DNA of 64,000 bases, from assembly GCF_001612785.1 (NCBI RefSeq), contig NZ_BDBC01000031.1:1-64000 (forward strand), written 5' to 3'. Position 1 is the stretch's first letter. Each line of letters opens with the position of its first letter. Shown in pieces: positions 34,164-42,942 of this stretch. The notes under the pieces were generated by a model. The model ran no database searches. It saw only the letters and a program-made list of their open reading frames with translations, and had not been told where the DNA came from. The DNA comes from Nocardia beijingensis NBRC 16342. Lineage in GTDB: Bacteria > Actinomycetota > Actinomycetes > Mycobacteriales > Mycobacteriaceae. A program made the position numbers and the translations under genes.

Positions 34164-36170
34164 GTGCCCAGTGAAATCGATTCTGCCGTCTTCCCGCATT
34201 TGGACGCCGACCTCGACCGCGTCCGAGCTGTCCTCGGCCCTATCCGGTTCGATGGCAGACCCGAACTGACCGCGCTCACCGACGAGAGTGCGGAGAGCAC
34301 CCGTCGTCTGGTTCGTCCTACTTTGACCTTGTTGTCGTACTATCTGCTCACCGATCCGGCAGCCCCGGCCGATGACCGTGCCGTGCGTGCCGCTGCGGCG
34401 GTCGAGCTGCTGCATCTGGGATCGCTGTACCACGACGACGTCATCGATCATGCTCACCAGCGCCGGGGTCGCCCCAGCACCAACGCCGTCTGGGGTTCGC
34501 ATCTGGCGGTACTGGCCGGTGATTGTGTGACGACCTCGGCCACGCGCTTGCTCGCCGAACTCGGTCTGCGCGAAGTTCTCGCGGCCACCATCGCGGGCGA
34601 GCAGATGTGCGCCGGCATGGTGATCGAGGCTGCGGATCAATACGCGGCATCCCGCAGCGAACAGGCCTACCTGGACTCGATCGACGGCAAGACCGCGGCG
34701 ATCCTGTCGCTGGCATGCCGTGTCGGCGCCATGCAGGCGGGGCGAACCGAGGATGACGAAGAGGCTCTGGCATCGTTCGGTCGACACTTCGGACTGGCCT
34801 ACCAGCTGTACGACGACATCCTCGACCTCACCTCCACCGCCGGAGAAATGGGCAAGCCCGTCAACGCGGACCTGCCCGAGGGCATCTACACATTGCCGGT
34901 GATTCGTGCGGCTGCCGTCGACCGGAACCTCGCCCGTCTGCTCCGCAGAGCGATGACCGCCGAGGAAGCCGCCCGTGCCCGGGAGCTCGTCCTCGCCTCC
35001 GGCGCCGTGACCGAGGCGCACGCGCTGGCCGACGAATTCATGGACCAGGCCGCCGGTCGGCTCGCCGCCGTGGCTGTCGACCCTCGCGCCCGCCACGAGA
35101 TGATCGCCTATGCCCGATCCATACTCGACCGCAGAACACCAGGTGCCGCTGTCGCCGAGCAGTCGACGCGGCCGCAGGCCGACGGGGAGGTGTTCGCGCC
35201 ATCGGTCACGAGCTGGCTGCGAAATTGGATGGCCGACAGTGGATTGATCGCCTCTGCGGAGGAGTTCGATCGTCACCACCGGTGGGCAGGGGCGTTCCGG
35301 TTACCGATGCGTGTCGTGGCGGCGGTGGACACGCCCCGAGAACAGGCTTTCGTCGGGATGGCCGCACTGGCCGTGGTGTGGGATGACATGTTCGAGGATC
35401 CCCGCTTGAGGGATCGCGAAGCTGTCACCGCGCTGCGGCGGGGACTGGTGGCCGTGCTGCGCCAGGACCCGCAGGCGCCGCGTTCCGGCGCGATCGCGAC
35501 TGCGTGGGCGAGCGTGTGGCCGCGCCTGCGCGAGGGCCGCACCATCGGCTGGCAGGAGCGGTTCCTCGACAGCGTAGAAGACTGGTTCGAAGCCTGCGAA
35601 CGCGAAGCGCACCATCGCATCGACGGCTACATCCCCACCACGGCCGATTACCTGCCGCTGCGGAAATCGACCTTCGGAGCCGATATCTTCCTCGCCTGCA
35701 CGGAGGTTTACTACGACCTCGAACTGCCGTCGACGCTGCGTCGCCACCCGGTGTTCCGCCGTTTCGAGGAACTGCTCTTCGCGGTGACCGCTGCGGAGAA
35801 CGATCTGGCGGGCCTGGACCAGGACGAGGCCGACCACACTCCCTACAACCTGGTTCGCGCGATCTGCCACGAGACCGGATGCGGCCGTGACGAAGCCGTC
35901 GAGCAGGTGCGACACCAGGTGGCCGAGAAGCGTACCCAGATCGACGCGATCATCCACTATATCCCGCCGCTGCTCCGCATGACCCCGGGTCTGTCCGGCC
36001 GACGGAGAGAGTACCTGGCGATCTTCGAGAACAGTAAGGACCTGGCGTTGCGGCTGCATCAGGCCGATCGGTACACCCCGACCACGTCTACCGGGACTCC
36101 GGACTTGGAACGCTTGCGTCGTCAGCTCTACTACTACCCGGCCACCGACCCGGCGCGTACCGGAGTGTAA
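34164..36170 (+). CDS. Fused polyprenyl synthase-terpene synthase (chimeric enzyme)
   Basis: A 668-residue protein with two catalytic domains. Residues 1-325 form a trans-prenyltransferase with both Asp-rich motifs, DDVID (91-95) and DDILD (217-221), the Lys pair and GKP. Small residues (Gly, Ser) precede the first motif, suggesting a product of C20 or longer. Residues about 345-668 form a class I terpene synthase: DDMFED at 407, LRKSTFG with the diphosphate-sensing Arg, NDLAGLDQDE at 546 in the NSE position (Gly and Asp where Ser/Thr and Glu are usual), and the C-terminal Arg-Tyr pair at 636. The GTG start follows AGGAG by five bases; an ATG at 34140 is an alternative. The enzyme should build its own prenyl diphosphate and cyclise it. 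Confidence 0.9.
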   Translation: MPSEIDSAVFPHLDADLDRVRAVLGPIRFDGRPELTALTDESAESTRRLVRPTLTLLSYYLLTDPAAPADDRAVRAAAAVELLHLGSLYHDDVIDHAHQRRGRPSTNAVWGSHLAVLAGDCVTTSATRLLAELGLREVLAATIAGEQMCAGMVIEAADQYAASRSEQAYLDSIDGKTAAILSLACRVGAMQAGRTEDDEEALASFGRHFGLAYQLYDDILDLTSTAGEMGKPVNADLPEGIYTLPVIRAAAVDRNLARLLRRAMTAEEAARARELVLASGAVTEAHALADEFMDQAAGRLAAVAVDPRARHEMIAYARSILDRRTPGAAVAEQSTRPQADGEVFAPSVTSWLRNWMADSGLIASAEEFDRHHRWAGAFRLPMRVVAAVDTPREQAFVGMAALAVVWDDMFEDPRLRDREAVTALRRGLVAVLRQDPQAPRSGAIATAWASVWPRLREGRTIGWQERFLDSVEDWFEACEREAHHRIDGYIPTTADYLPLRKSTFGADIFLACTEVYYDLELPSTLRRHPVFRRFEELLFAVTAAENDLAGLDQDEADHTPYNLVRAICHETGCGRDEAVEQVRHQVAEKRTQIDAIIHYIPPLLRMTPGLSGRRREYLAIFENSKDLALRLHQADRYTPTTSTGTPDLERLRRQLYYYPATDPARTGV

Positions 36171-36182
36171 GTCCGGCACTGC

Positions 36183-36257
36183 CCGGCGAAGCCGGTGATC
36201 CCGCACGGCGCATCGAACGGTGGTGTCGTGCGGGGCAACCGGTCATTGCTTCGCCGG
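36183..36257. terminator. Nested hairpins between convergent terpene and ABC genes
   Basis: CCCGCACG (36200-36207) pairs with CGTGCGGG (36227-36234), extended by CCGGT/ACCGG. A competing longer stem pairs CCGGCGAAGC (36183-36192) with GCTTCGCCGG (36248-36257). The region lies between two gene ends and may terminate both transcripts. Confidence 0.5.
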
Positions 36258-37055
36258 TTGTCCCGGCATGCCGATCGGTGTCGTGGCGCCGAGGGCCGAA
36301 CGGGTGCGCAGATGAAAAGCGACCAACCCGGCCAGGACACTCGCGGTGAACCAGCCCAGCTGTACAACCAACCCCGTGAACAGTGTGGCGTCGGAGAAGC
36401 CGGCCGCGGTCGCAGCCTGCATGGCGCCATAGGAAGGCAGCCACCGCACGACATCGCTGTCCGCCCCGATACTGGCGACGGGGTTCTGCACGACCATGTC
36501 GAAGCAGCTGATCATCGCGATCGCGAACATACCCTCCACCTCTCGGCGCAGCAGCGTGCCGAACACCACACCCAGCGCCCCGTAAGTCATCGCGTCGCAG
36601 AACAGCGCCACGGCCAGCACGATCGGCTGGTGCGGCGACCAAGACAAGCAGATCGCCATGGTGGCGTATGCACTGACCACGAACGAAGCCACCACCAAGC
36701 ACGCGATTTTCGCCGAACCCAAAGCGACCCGGGGATACCCGGCCATACACAATCGCCGGTCGAACGCCCCGCTGCTGAAGGTCGCCGCGAACATCATGAA
36801 CCCGATGATCAGACAGACAGCGGTCAGGGCACCCGAGATCTGCGCCAGCTCATTGCCTTTGGCCTGGAGGACCACACCGGTGTCCCGAAGCCGGAACGGT
36901 ACCCGCGTATCGGTGATGATCAGACCCGCCAGTGTGACGAACACGGGGATGAAGACAGCGACCAGCAGCATGGCGAACCGGTTGCGAGCATGCTCCACCA
37001 GGCCGTAGCGGGTGGCTGTCACGAACAGCCGCACGTTCTGGTTCCTTCGACCCAT
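36243..37055 (-). CDS. ABC transporter permease (ABC-2 type)
   Basis: A 270-residue membrane protein with about six hydrophobic segments, starting near VEHARNRFAMLLVAVFIPVFV. The layout and the long loop after segment one match small ABC-2-type exporter permeases. The ATG at 37055 overlaps the stop of the ATPase gene as TAATG; an upstream ATG at 37094 would invade that gene. The partner is the ATPase encoded immediately before. It converges on the chimeric terpene synthase gene, and a role in exporting that enzyme's product is only a guess. Confidence 0.83.
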   Translation of the reverse strand: MGRRNQNVRLFVTATRYGLVEHARNRFAMLLVAVFIPVFVTLAGLIITDTRVPFRLRDTGVVLQAKGNELAQISGALTAVCLIIGFMMFAATFSSGAFDRRLCMAGYPRVALGSAKIACLVVASFVVSAYATMAICLSWSPHQPIVLAVALFCDAMTYGALGVVFGTLLRREVEGMFAIAMISCFDMVVQNPVASIGADSDVVRWLPSYGAMQAATAAGFSDATLFTGLVVQLGWFTASVLAGLVAFHLRTRSALGATTPIGMPGQPAKQ

Positions 37056-37648
37056 TACTCCCTGCCCTGTAGGACACCGTCGTGTAACCGCCACACCTGA
37101 TCCAGCCGATCGGTGTCGTAAGCCAGATGCGACACGACCAGAACCGCGCCACCGGAGTCACGGAACTGCGCGACCAGATCCCAGAAACGCAGATACGTTT
37201 CCCAGTCGAAGCCCTGATACGGCTCGTCCAGGAGCAGGACCTGTGGGTCGTGCATCACCGCCAGCGTCAGGTTGAGCTTCTGCCGGGTACCGCCGCTCAA
37301 CGTCGCGACCCGCTCATCGGCGTATTCGGCGAAACGCAGAATCTCCATGGTTTGCTCGGCTCGCCGCAGGTCCGGCACGGAATAAGCTGCGGCGAAGAGA
37401 TTCAGGTGCTGACGAACGGTGAACGCGTCGTTCAAGACGACCCGCTGCGGGCAGTACCCGAACCGCCCCCGATGGCGGACCACACCCCGATCCGGTCGCA
37501 GCTCTCCCGAGAGAACCTTCAACAGTGTCGACTTGCCCGTCCCGTTCTCACCGACAACGCCGGCCACCATCCTCGGTGACAGGGCGAAATCGACGCCACG
37601 CAGCACCGACCGCCTGCCGTATGAGTGGTGGACGCCCACTACTTCCAT
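37055..37648 (-). CDS. ABC transporter ATP-binding protein
   Basis: A 197-residue ATPase, short for the family, with Walker A GENGTGKST (around residue 32), signature LSGGTRQK, Walker B VLLLDEPYQGFD and switch His in VVSHLA. The ATG at 37648 directly precedes conserved sequence (MEVVGVHHSYGRRSVLRG) and has a G-rich site upstream; the open frame to 37753 lacks similarity. It forms an exporter with the downstream ABC-2 permease. Confidence 0.87.
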   Translation of the reverse strand: MEVVGVHHSYGRRSVLRGVDFALSPRMVAGVVGENGTGKSTLLKVLSGELRPDRGVVRHRGRFGYCPQRVVLNDAFTVRQHLNLFAAAYSVPDLRRAEQTMEILRFAEYADERVATLSGGTRQKLNLTLAVMHDPQVLLLDEPYQGFDWETYLRFWDLVAQFRDSGGAVLVVSHLAYDTDRLDQVWRLHDGVLQGRE

Positions 37649-38070
37649 CAACACCGCCCCGCCGATGTAGTCGCCCCACCGATGCTCGAATACTACCCGC
37701 AATTCACGAACCATTTTGCCGGAAAGGCGAATTCGCAAGTCCGCAGCGTTCACGCCCCGGCGCGTGACGCCGGTTCTGGACGGCCAGCACCCCTATCGAC
37801 GTGGGCCGTCGATCTCGACACGCACCTGCCGCGACCGCACCTCCGCAAATGTCTGTGCGGCGCGTTCGTGGCGAGTGACCGAGCAGGGTTCGGGTCCACG
37901 CCCTACCAGATCGACTGGGCGTCGGCCGATGAGCTCCTGTGCAGGAGCAGCAGGATGCGGGGAATTCCTCGCCCGTTCGTATTCTTCGCGCGATGATCGT
38001 TGGTGCAACGCGTGCTGGTCCCGTGTGCGTACACCAACGCTCGATGATGATCATGTCCGGAGGGAGGGAA
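37649..38070. other. Intergenic stretch between divergent genes
   Basis: This 422-bp region separates the minus-strand ABC exporter from the plus-strand lipoprotein. It contains only overlapping frames without recognisable protein features. A moderately AT-rich patch lies at about 37690-37735. Promoters for both directions are expected here. Confidence 0.4.
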
Positions 38071-38679
38071 ATGTTCATTCGGCGGATGATGATCGTGGGT
38101 GCGGTGACAGTCGCGATCTCGGCATGCGCCACGTCGATACCCGACCCGGAAGCGGTCACTGCGACGACAACCCAGCTGCCGTCCGGAACCGATACCCCGC
38201 CAGACGAGAACGCGCCGGGAAGGCCGGGAAAGACCGATGCGGGCAAGGCGGCGGGTGCGCCGTTTCGCATCCCGGCCTTCACCGAACTCCAGGGGGCACC
38301 GATCGTCGAAGTCAAGGACTTGGCCGTGCGTCGCATAGCCGCGGCGTGCGGTGGCTGCGCCAGCGTTGCCATCGCGCAGGACAAGGCCGACACCGAGCGC
38401 AGCGTTTGCCAATACTCCGGATTTCGCGGTGCGAAGCAGGATTCGACCCCGACCGAACAGTCGGCGAACGGGTCGCTGATCCTGACGTCCGGCTCGACGC
38501 TGACCCTTCTCACCGGGACACTGCCCCCGCGGAGATCGCCGTGCGGCACAACAGGCTTCGAACCGGAGACCGGCTCCACCACCGAGGCGGCTCCCCATAC
38601 CGGAACCAACTCGACCACCCGAACACAAACGCCCACCGAGACGGTGACGAGCAAGCCACGTGCCACCACCACCAGATGA
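38071..38679 (+). CDS. Putative lipoprotein, unknown function
   Basis: A 202-residue protein. A short N-terminal signal (RRMMIVGAVTVAISAC) ends in a lipobox-like ISAC, so Cys16 is a likely lipidation site. A Thr/Pro-rich linker follows, then a domain with several Cys (ACGGCASVAIAQ, SVCQYSG) and a Thr-rich tail. GAGGGAGG precedes the ATG. I do not recognise the domain. The 3' end overlaps the next gene by 20 bp, so both are probably made together. Confidence 0.65.
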   Translation: MFIRRMMIVGAVTVAISACATSIPDPEAVTATTTQLPSGTDTPPDENAPGRPGKTDAGKAAGAPFRIPAFTELQGAPIVEVKDLAVRRIAAACGGCASVAIAQDKADTERSVCQYSGFRGAKQDSTPTEQSANGSLILTSGSTLTLLTGTLPPRRSPCGTTGFEPETGSTTEAAPHTGTNSTTRTQTPTETVTSKPRATTTR

Positions 38680-39604
38680 GCAGGCACCGACACCCGCGGC
38701 GGGGTCGGCGTTCGACGGATTCGGCCACGTCGCGCGATCCATCGGGCAATTGATCGCCCCGACAACGCTGCTGACCGCCGTCCTGTTCTATTTCGGCTGG
38801 GCACACGTCTACTGGTATTTCAACTACTTCGGTGTCGACTCGACCACGCTGAATCCGAGCATCCGCGAGTACTTGATGCGCACCGTCGACGCCCTGTTCG
38901 TGCCCTTGACGCTCGCCGGTCTCACCGGCATGGCGGTGCTGTGGGGATATATCGCGCTGCCGGATTCGGTGCGTGCGCGTCGACCGGGGCGGTGGGCCAC
39001 CCTCGTCCTCGCGCTGATCGCCGGAGCGGTCCTGGTCAATGGTCTCTCCCGCATCTATGTGGTGACTCCGCTCAACAAAGGATTGTGCGTGGCACCGGTC
39101 TCGATCATCGCTGGTGTACTGACGTTCTGGCTGCTGGTCGTGCTGCGGCGCGAACGTCTGCGGGAAAGCAGGCCCAGCACCGCGCCGCCACCGGCGCAGG
39201 CGGTAGCGGTCGTGGAGTGGGTGATCCTGTTTCTCATGGTCGGCATCAACTTGTTCTGGATCGCCACCGATTACTCGGTCGCGGTCGGTCAGACCCGGGC
39301 GCGGGAATGGGCCGCGCAACTGCCCACCAGTCCGCAGGTCATCATCTACAGCGAAAAAGAACTGCACTTTTCCGGCCCCGATGTCCGCACGACGACCTGC
39401 GCCACCGATCCTGGTACCGAATCCGCCTACCGGTTCCGTTACGACGGGTTGGCGCCACTGAGCCGCATCGGTGACCACTACGTCCTGGTCCCCCGGAGCT
39501 GGAGGGCAGGGCACGGCGCGGCCATAGTGCTGCCCGCGCAGAGTCCGGGCGCGATCCGGTTCGAGTTCCGGTTGGCGGGCGACACGGTGCCCGCCACCTG
39601 CTGA
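38660..39604 (+). CDS. Four-helix membrane protein, unknown function
   Basis: A 314-residue protein with about four hydrophobic segments between residues 35 and 205 (for example LTAVLFYFGWAHVYWYF and VEWVILFLMVGINLFWI) and a soluble, probably extracytoplasmic, C-terminal domain of about 100 residues. The GTG at 38660 lies inside the preceding lipoprotein gene. The two may form an envelope complex. I do not recognise the family. Confidence 0.65.
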   Translation: MPPPPDEQAPTPAAGSAFDGFGHVARSIGQLIAPTTLLTAVLFYFGWAHVYWYFNYFGVDSTTLNPSIREYLMRTVDALFVPLTLAGLTGMAVLWGYIALPDSVRARRPGRWATLVLALIAGAVLVNGLSRIYVVTPLNKGLCVAPVSIIAGVLTFWLLVVLRRERLRESRPSTAPPPAQAVAVVEWVILFLMVGINLFWIATDYSVAVGQTRAREWAAQLPTSPQVIIYSEKELHFSGPDVRTTTCATDPGTESAYRFRYDGLAPLSRIGDHYVLVPRSWRAGHGAAIVLPAQSPGAIRFEFRLAGDTVPATC

Positions 39605-39821
39605 GGCGGCGACCACACGCAAGGTCACCGCGAATATCAGCCTCACCCCCGACGGGCGCTACAACGGCCCCGGCGGCCCCGGCAATGTCGGCGCGATCGT
39701 CCCCTACGGCAGCACCGAGGTCGCGCGCAACTACCTCACCCGCATCTGGGAGAACGCGCACCCTCTCGCGGCCCCTGATCAGAACGGGGTGTCCGCACCC
39801 GCAGGGGCCGGTACCCGGTAG
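39603..39821 (+). pseudogene. Possible 3' remnant of a secreted-protein gene
   Basis: A frame open from about 39603 to a TAG at 39819-39821 encodes protein-like sequence, including VTANISLTPDGRYN, NVGAIVPYGSTEVARNYL and TRIWENAHPLA. It has no start codon, signal or ribosome site. It begins at the end of the membrane protein gene in a different frame. I cannot identify the parent family. A decayed C-terminal fragment is the simplest explanation. Confidence 0.3.
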
Positions 39822-39899
39822 GGCCTAGCTGGGCGAGTTCGGCACCGATTTCGGCGGCCTCGCCATCGCAGAAGTCTGCCTCGCTCGACCTCTTGCGCG

Positions 39900-40802
39900 T
39901 CAGTCCTGCAGCCAGTGCAGCTCGTGCGCCAGGGTTTTGGCGACGGCGCGGATGCGGCGGTGTAGCGGCGACTGTTCGCGCGGGAGCACCAGGTGGATCG
40001 TCAGGCTGGGCGCGCCCCGCAGCGGTCGCCACGTGAGACCAGCCGGTTGTGTCGTAGCCGCGACCTCACCGGCCGGAGCGAGGGTGAGCCCGTCGCGTAG
40101 GTCGCGCTGAGACATGTCGAAAGAGACTGCGGGTGTATGGAATCGGGGGCTCGGCCATATGCCGCGGAACAGTGCGGACAGCTGATCGTGGACCACGGGG
40201 TTGGCCGCACGGTCGGGCAGTCGTAGCGGATACGCGGCCGCATCGGCGATCTCGATCTCCGAGCGTTCGGCCAGCGGATGATGCTGCGCCAGCTGGACCC
40301 CGATGCGCATACGCCGCAGCAGGAACCGGCGCACGCCACGACCCGGCTGTTCACCGCGGGTGATCCCCGCATCAATGCGGCCGTCGGCGACCGCGGGAGA
40401 GATCTCCGGTGTCGCCATCGGGACCGCGCCGACCTCGAGTCCGGGGCTGCTGCGAATGAGCCTGTCCACCAGTGCCGGTGCCGTCCCGGCCCCGGCGCTG
40501 AGGCTGTATCCGATGCGCAGCGTGCCCAGTTCACCGGCCCCCGCGCTCCGGGCGGTGTCCCATGCCCGGTCCAGCGCCGCCAGCGCTGGCGGCGCGGACT
40601 CCGCCAAAGCCGCACCCGCCGTGGTCAATACGACGCTACGCGTGTTGCGGACCAGCAGTGCCGTACCGAGTTCTGCCTCCAATCGACGCATCCGGGCGCT
40701 GAGTGCGGGCTGTGCGATACCGATCCGTGCGGCGGCGCGGGTGAAGTTCAACTCCTGCGCCAGCACCAGGAAGTACCGCAGGCTCACCGTATCCGGCGCC
40801 AC
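39900..40802 (-). CDS. LysR-family transcriptional regulator
   Basis: A 300-residue regulator. The N-terminal HTH (about 5-62) reads LVLAQELNFTRAAARIGIAQPALSARMRRLEAELG. A periplasmic-binding-protein-like effector domain follows (about 90-290, beginning LGTLRIGYS). The GTG at 40802 has GGGAGGG upstream and matches the usual LysR beginning, so it is preferred over the frame opening at 40877. It is divergent from the DUF1330 gene, the usual arrangement for a LysR target. Confidence 0.88.
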   Translation of the reverse strand: MAPDTVSLRYFLVLAQELNFTRAAARIGIAQPALSARMRRLEAELGTALLVRNTRSVVLTTAGAALAESAPPALAALDRAWDTARSAGAGELGTLRIGYSLSAGAGTAPALVDRLIRSSPGLEVGAVPMATPEISPAVADGRIDAGITRGEQPGRGVRRFLLRRMRIGVQLAQHHPLAERSEIEIADAAAYPLRLPDRAANPVVHDQLSALFRGIWPSPRFHTPAVSFDMSQRDLRDGLTLAPAGEVAATTQPAGLTWRPLRGAPSLTIHLVLPREQSPLHRRIRAVAKTLAHELHWLQD

Positions 40803-40978
40803 GAGCCCTCCCTGTCGATTGATAACGATCCGTTCTGAGTCTAGCGCGTACCGATCCTTCCCCCGACCGCACATCAAGCCCTAACCTGCGCATATGACGA
40901 TTCCACCGACCGCAGGACGCGTCGCCGGGATCGATCGCTTCCAAGTCGGACGTGTCCGGCCGAACACAGGAGGTTTCC

Positions 40979-41272
40979 ATGGCCAAGGGCTACTGGGTCA
41001 GTGTCTACCCCGCCATTTCCGACCTCGACAGGCTGACTGCCTACAACGAGCTGGCCCGTCCGGCTGTCCAGGCTGGGGGCGGGCGTGTCCTGTCCCGTGG
41101 CGGTCGAGTCGTCGCCCACGAGGCCGGAATCACGCAACGCGTCGTTCTGATCGAGTTCGACAGCTTCGAACAGGCCGTCGCGTCATACGAGAGCGAGGCA
41201 TACCAGCAGGCGCTGGTGGCCCTCCCCGACGGCGTCGCGCGCGACTTCCGCATCATCGAAGGCATCGACTGA
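40979..41272 (+). CDS. DUF1330-family small protein
   Basis: A 97-residue protein with the dimeric alpha-beta barrel pattern of DUF1330, including KGYWVSVYPAISDLDRL, VVLIEFDSFEQAVASYESEAYQ and DFRIIEGI. Function is unknown. Family members are often neighbours of monooxygenase or stress genes. AGGAGG precedes the ATG. The divergent LysR gene 176 bp away probably controls it. Confidence 0.87.
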   Translation: MAKGYWVSVYPAISDLDRLTAYNELARPAVQAGGGRVLSRGGRVVAHEAGITQRVVLIEFDSFEQAVASYESEAYQQALVALPDGVARDFRIIEGID

Positions 41273-41321
41273 CCGGCGGGCCCAGCCATCGTGCCGTAGA
41301 ACCGCTCCCTGTGGCAAACCG

Positions 41322-41498
41322 AAGACCGCGCCCGGCGCCGAGATCGCCCGCTACGACCTCAGCACGGAGGCTTCCCACACTGGGCAAGGTATCCCGGCTC
41401 GGGGGACATGGCGCTTCGAGCCGATCGGCGAGGCCATCCGCGCACAGCATCCTGTCGAGGCGCTCCCGCACATCACCCGATTCGCGTCGAGCGGATAA
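41322..41498 (+). pseudogene. Fragment resembling the C-terminus of a TerD-family protein
   Basis: A frame ending at TAA 41496-41498 encodes GAEIARYDLSTEAS, then GTWRFEPIGEAIRAQHPVEA. The first segment matches the conserved end of TerD/TerA tellurium-resistance and stress proteins, and the second resembles the Trp-Phe-x-x-Ile-Gly strand that follows. There is no N-terminal half, start codon or ribosome site. It is probably a remnant. It sits in a 404-bp stretch between DUF1330 and Usp genes that otherwise shows nothing. Confidence 0.45.
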
Positions 41499-41676
41499 CT
41501 CACCCGCAGCGGACACGACACTGGAACTCGGGCGAACACAACCGCGCTCGGTTCGCATTCATGGTCTTTCGGCCTCACTCGAGGTGACCATCAGCCACGC
41601 CGAGGGCCCCCGCACCGGTCGTACGCTTCGACGGTGCCCATCGGGTACGTCACGACCACGGTAGAGGGAGAGTTCC

Positions 41677-42606
41677 ATGGGCCAGCAGCAATTCGACGAT
41701 CCGCATCATATCGCCGCCGCCAAGGTCGTCGTCGGCGTGGACGGATCGGAGGGTTCGTGGACAGCCTTGCGGTGGGCGGCGGGATTCGCCGCTCAGCGCG
41801 GGCGCGAACTCGAGATCGTGCACGGACTGGACCTGGTCGGCACCAGCTGGGTGCTCGGGGGCTACGAAGTCCTGATGCCGTCGGTGGTCGACGCGGTCCG
41901 CGAGCACGGAAAGGAAATGCTCGCCCGCGCAGAGAAAGTGGCGCTATCGGTAGCGCCGGGCTTGCGGGTGTCCACCCGTACCTCCACCGACACCGGCAAG
42001 CAGCTGCTGATCGACCACAGCCGCGAGGCCTACGCGGTCGTGCTCGGGGCAACCGGCAACACCGGGACGGTGGCGCATCTGGGATCGACGCTGCTGGCGG
42101 TCACCGCGCACGCCAAGGGTGCGGTGATCGTCGTGCGCCCCGATTCCGGCACCCAGGATGAGGTCCACCGCACCGGCCCGGTGGTCCTCGGCGTGGACGG
42201 CAGCCCGGTTGGTGAATCCGCCATCGCGGCTGCTTTCGCGGAGGCTGCCGCGCGTGAAGCGGAGTTGGTCGCCGTACACGTCTGGAGCGACTGGGATGCC
42301 AGCCGCTTCGCCGGCCAGCCGGGCCGGCTCGACGCCGTACGCGAGGACGTCGAGCGTGCGGTCCTCGCCGAGCGGCTGGCGGGCTGGCAGGAGAAGTACC
42401 CCAGCGTGCGCGTGACCCGCGAGGTGGAGATGGCCGCCCCCGGTGCACATCTGCTGTCGCGGTCGAAAGATGCGCAGTTGCTCGTCGTTGGCAGCCGCGG
42501 ACGCGGTGGTTTCGCCGGCATGCTCCTCGGCTCCACAGCCAACGACCTCGTGCAACACGCCTCCTGCCCCGTCATGGTCGTCCACCCCGCGCCGGGAAGC
42601 GACTGA
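41677..42606 (+). CDS. Tandem-domain universal stress protein
   Basis: A 309-residue protein with two Usp domains. Strand one motifs are VVVGVDGSEGS and VVLGVDGSPVGES. ATP-type loops are GATGNTGTVAHLGST and GSRGRGGFAGMLLGSTA. It is closely similar to the Usp at 30554-31480. GAGGGAGAG precedes the ATG. No partner genes are adjacent, so it may be a stand-alone stress gene. Confidence 0.9.
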   Translation: MGQQQFDDPHHIAAAKVVVGVDGSEGSWTALRWAAGFAAQRGRELEIVHGLDLVGTSWVLGGYEVLMPSVVDAVREHGKEMLARAEKVALSVAPGLRVSTRTSTDTGKQLLIDHSREAYAVVLGATGNTGTVAHLGSTLLAVTAHAKGAVIVVRPDSGTQDEVHRTGPVVLGVDGSPVGESAIAAAFAEAAAREAELVAVHVWSDWDASRFAGQPGRLDAVREDVERAVLAERLAGWQEKYPSVRVTREVEMAAPGAHLLSRSKDAQLLVVGSRGRGGFAGMLLGSTANDLVQHASCPVMVVHPAPGSD

Positions 42607-42868
42607 CGAGAAGCGGCGGTTCCGTGCGATCACCTTCGCCGACCTCGGCTCCCGGCTTTCGACGCAACAGCTGCGATCAGGGCCGACTCGATGACGTGAT
42701 CGGGATCCGTCCGGAGGGGCTACAGACATGAGCGGTGCTGCGCACGAAGCCGGTGACCAGATGCGGGCGGTGGACGCTTCTGCTACACGGTCACCGGATT
42801 CGCCGACAGATGGTCGGCCGGTACCGGATTCGGGGGACAGCGGCAGCGCAATCCCCGCCGCACGGAAA

Positions 42869-42899
42869 GACCCCGTCCGGGGTGTGGCCGGACGGGGTC
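42869..42899 (-). terminator. Strong hairpin after secreted-protein gene
   Basis: GACCCCGTCCGG (42869-42880) pairs exactly with CCGGACGGGGTC (42888-42899) across a seven-base loop. Read on the minus strand it lies 44 bases after the TAG of the gene at 42943 and is followed by TTTCC. The rest of the 336-bp gap (42607-42942) shows no convincing gene. Confidence 0.75.
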
Positions 42900-42942
42900 G
42901 GGTGTCCCCCAACGAACGAGACGTCGGGTTCTTCGCCGCTAT

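Noticed and set aside
37704..38804. Long overlapping frames on both strands before and across the lipoprotein gene
   Set aside because: Compositions are Arg/Ser/Pro-rich. Only the frame beginning at 38071 has a signal sequence, lipobox and ribosome site.
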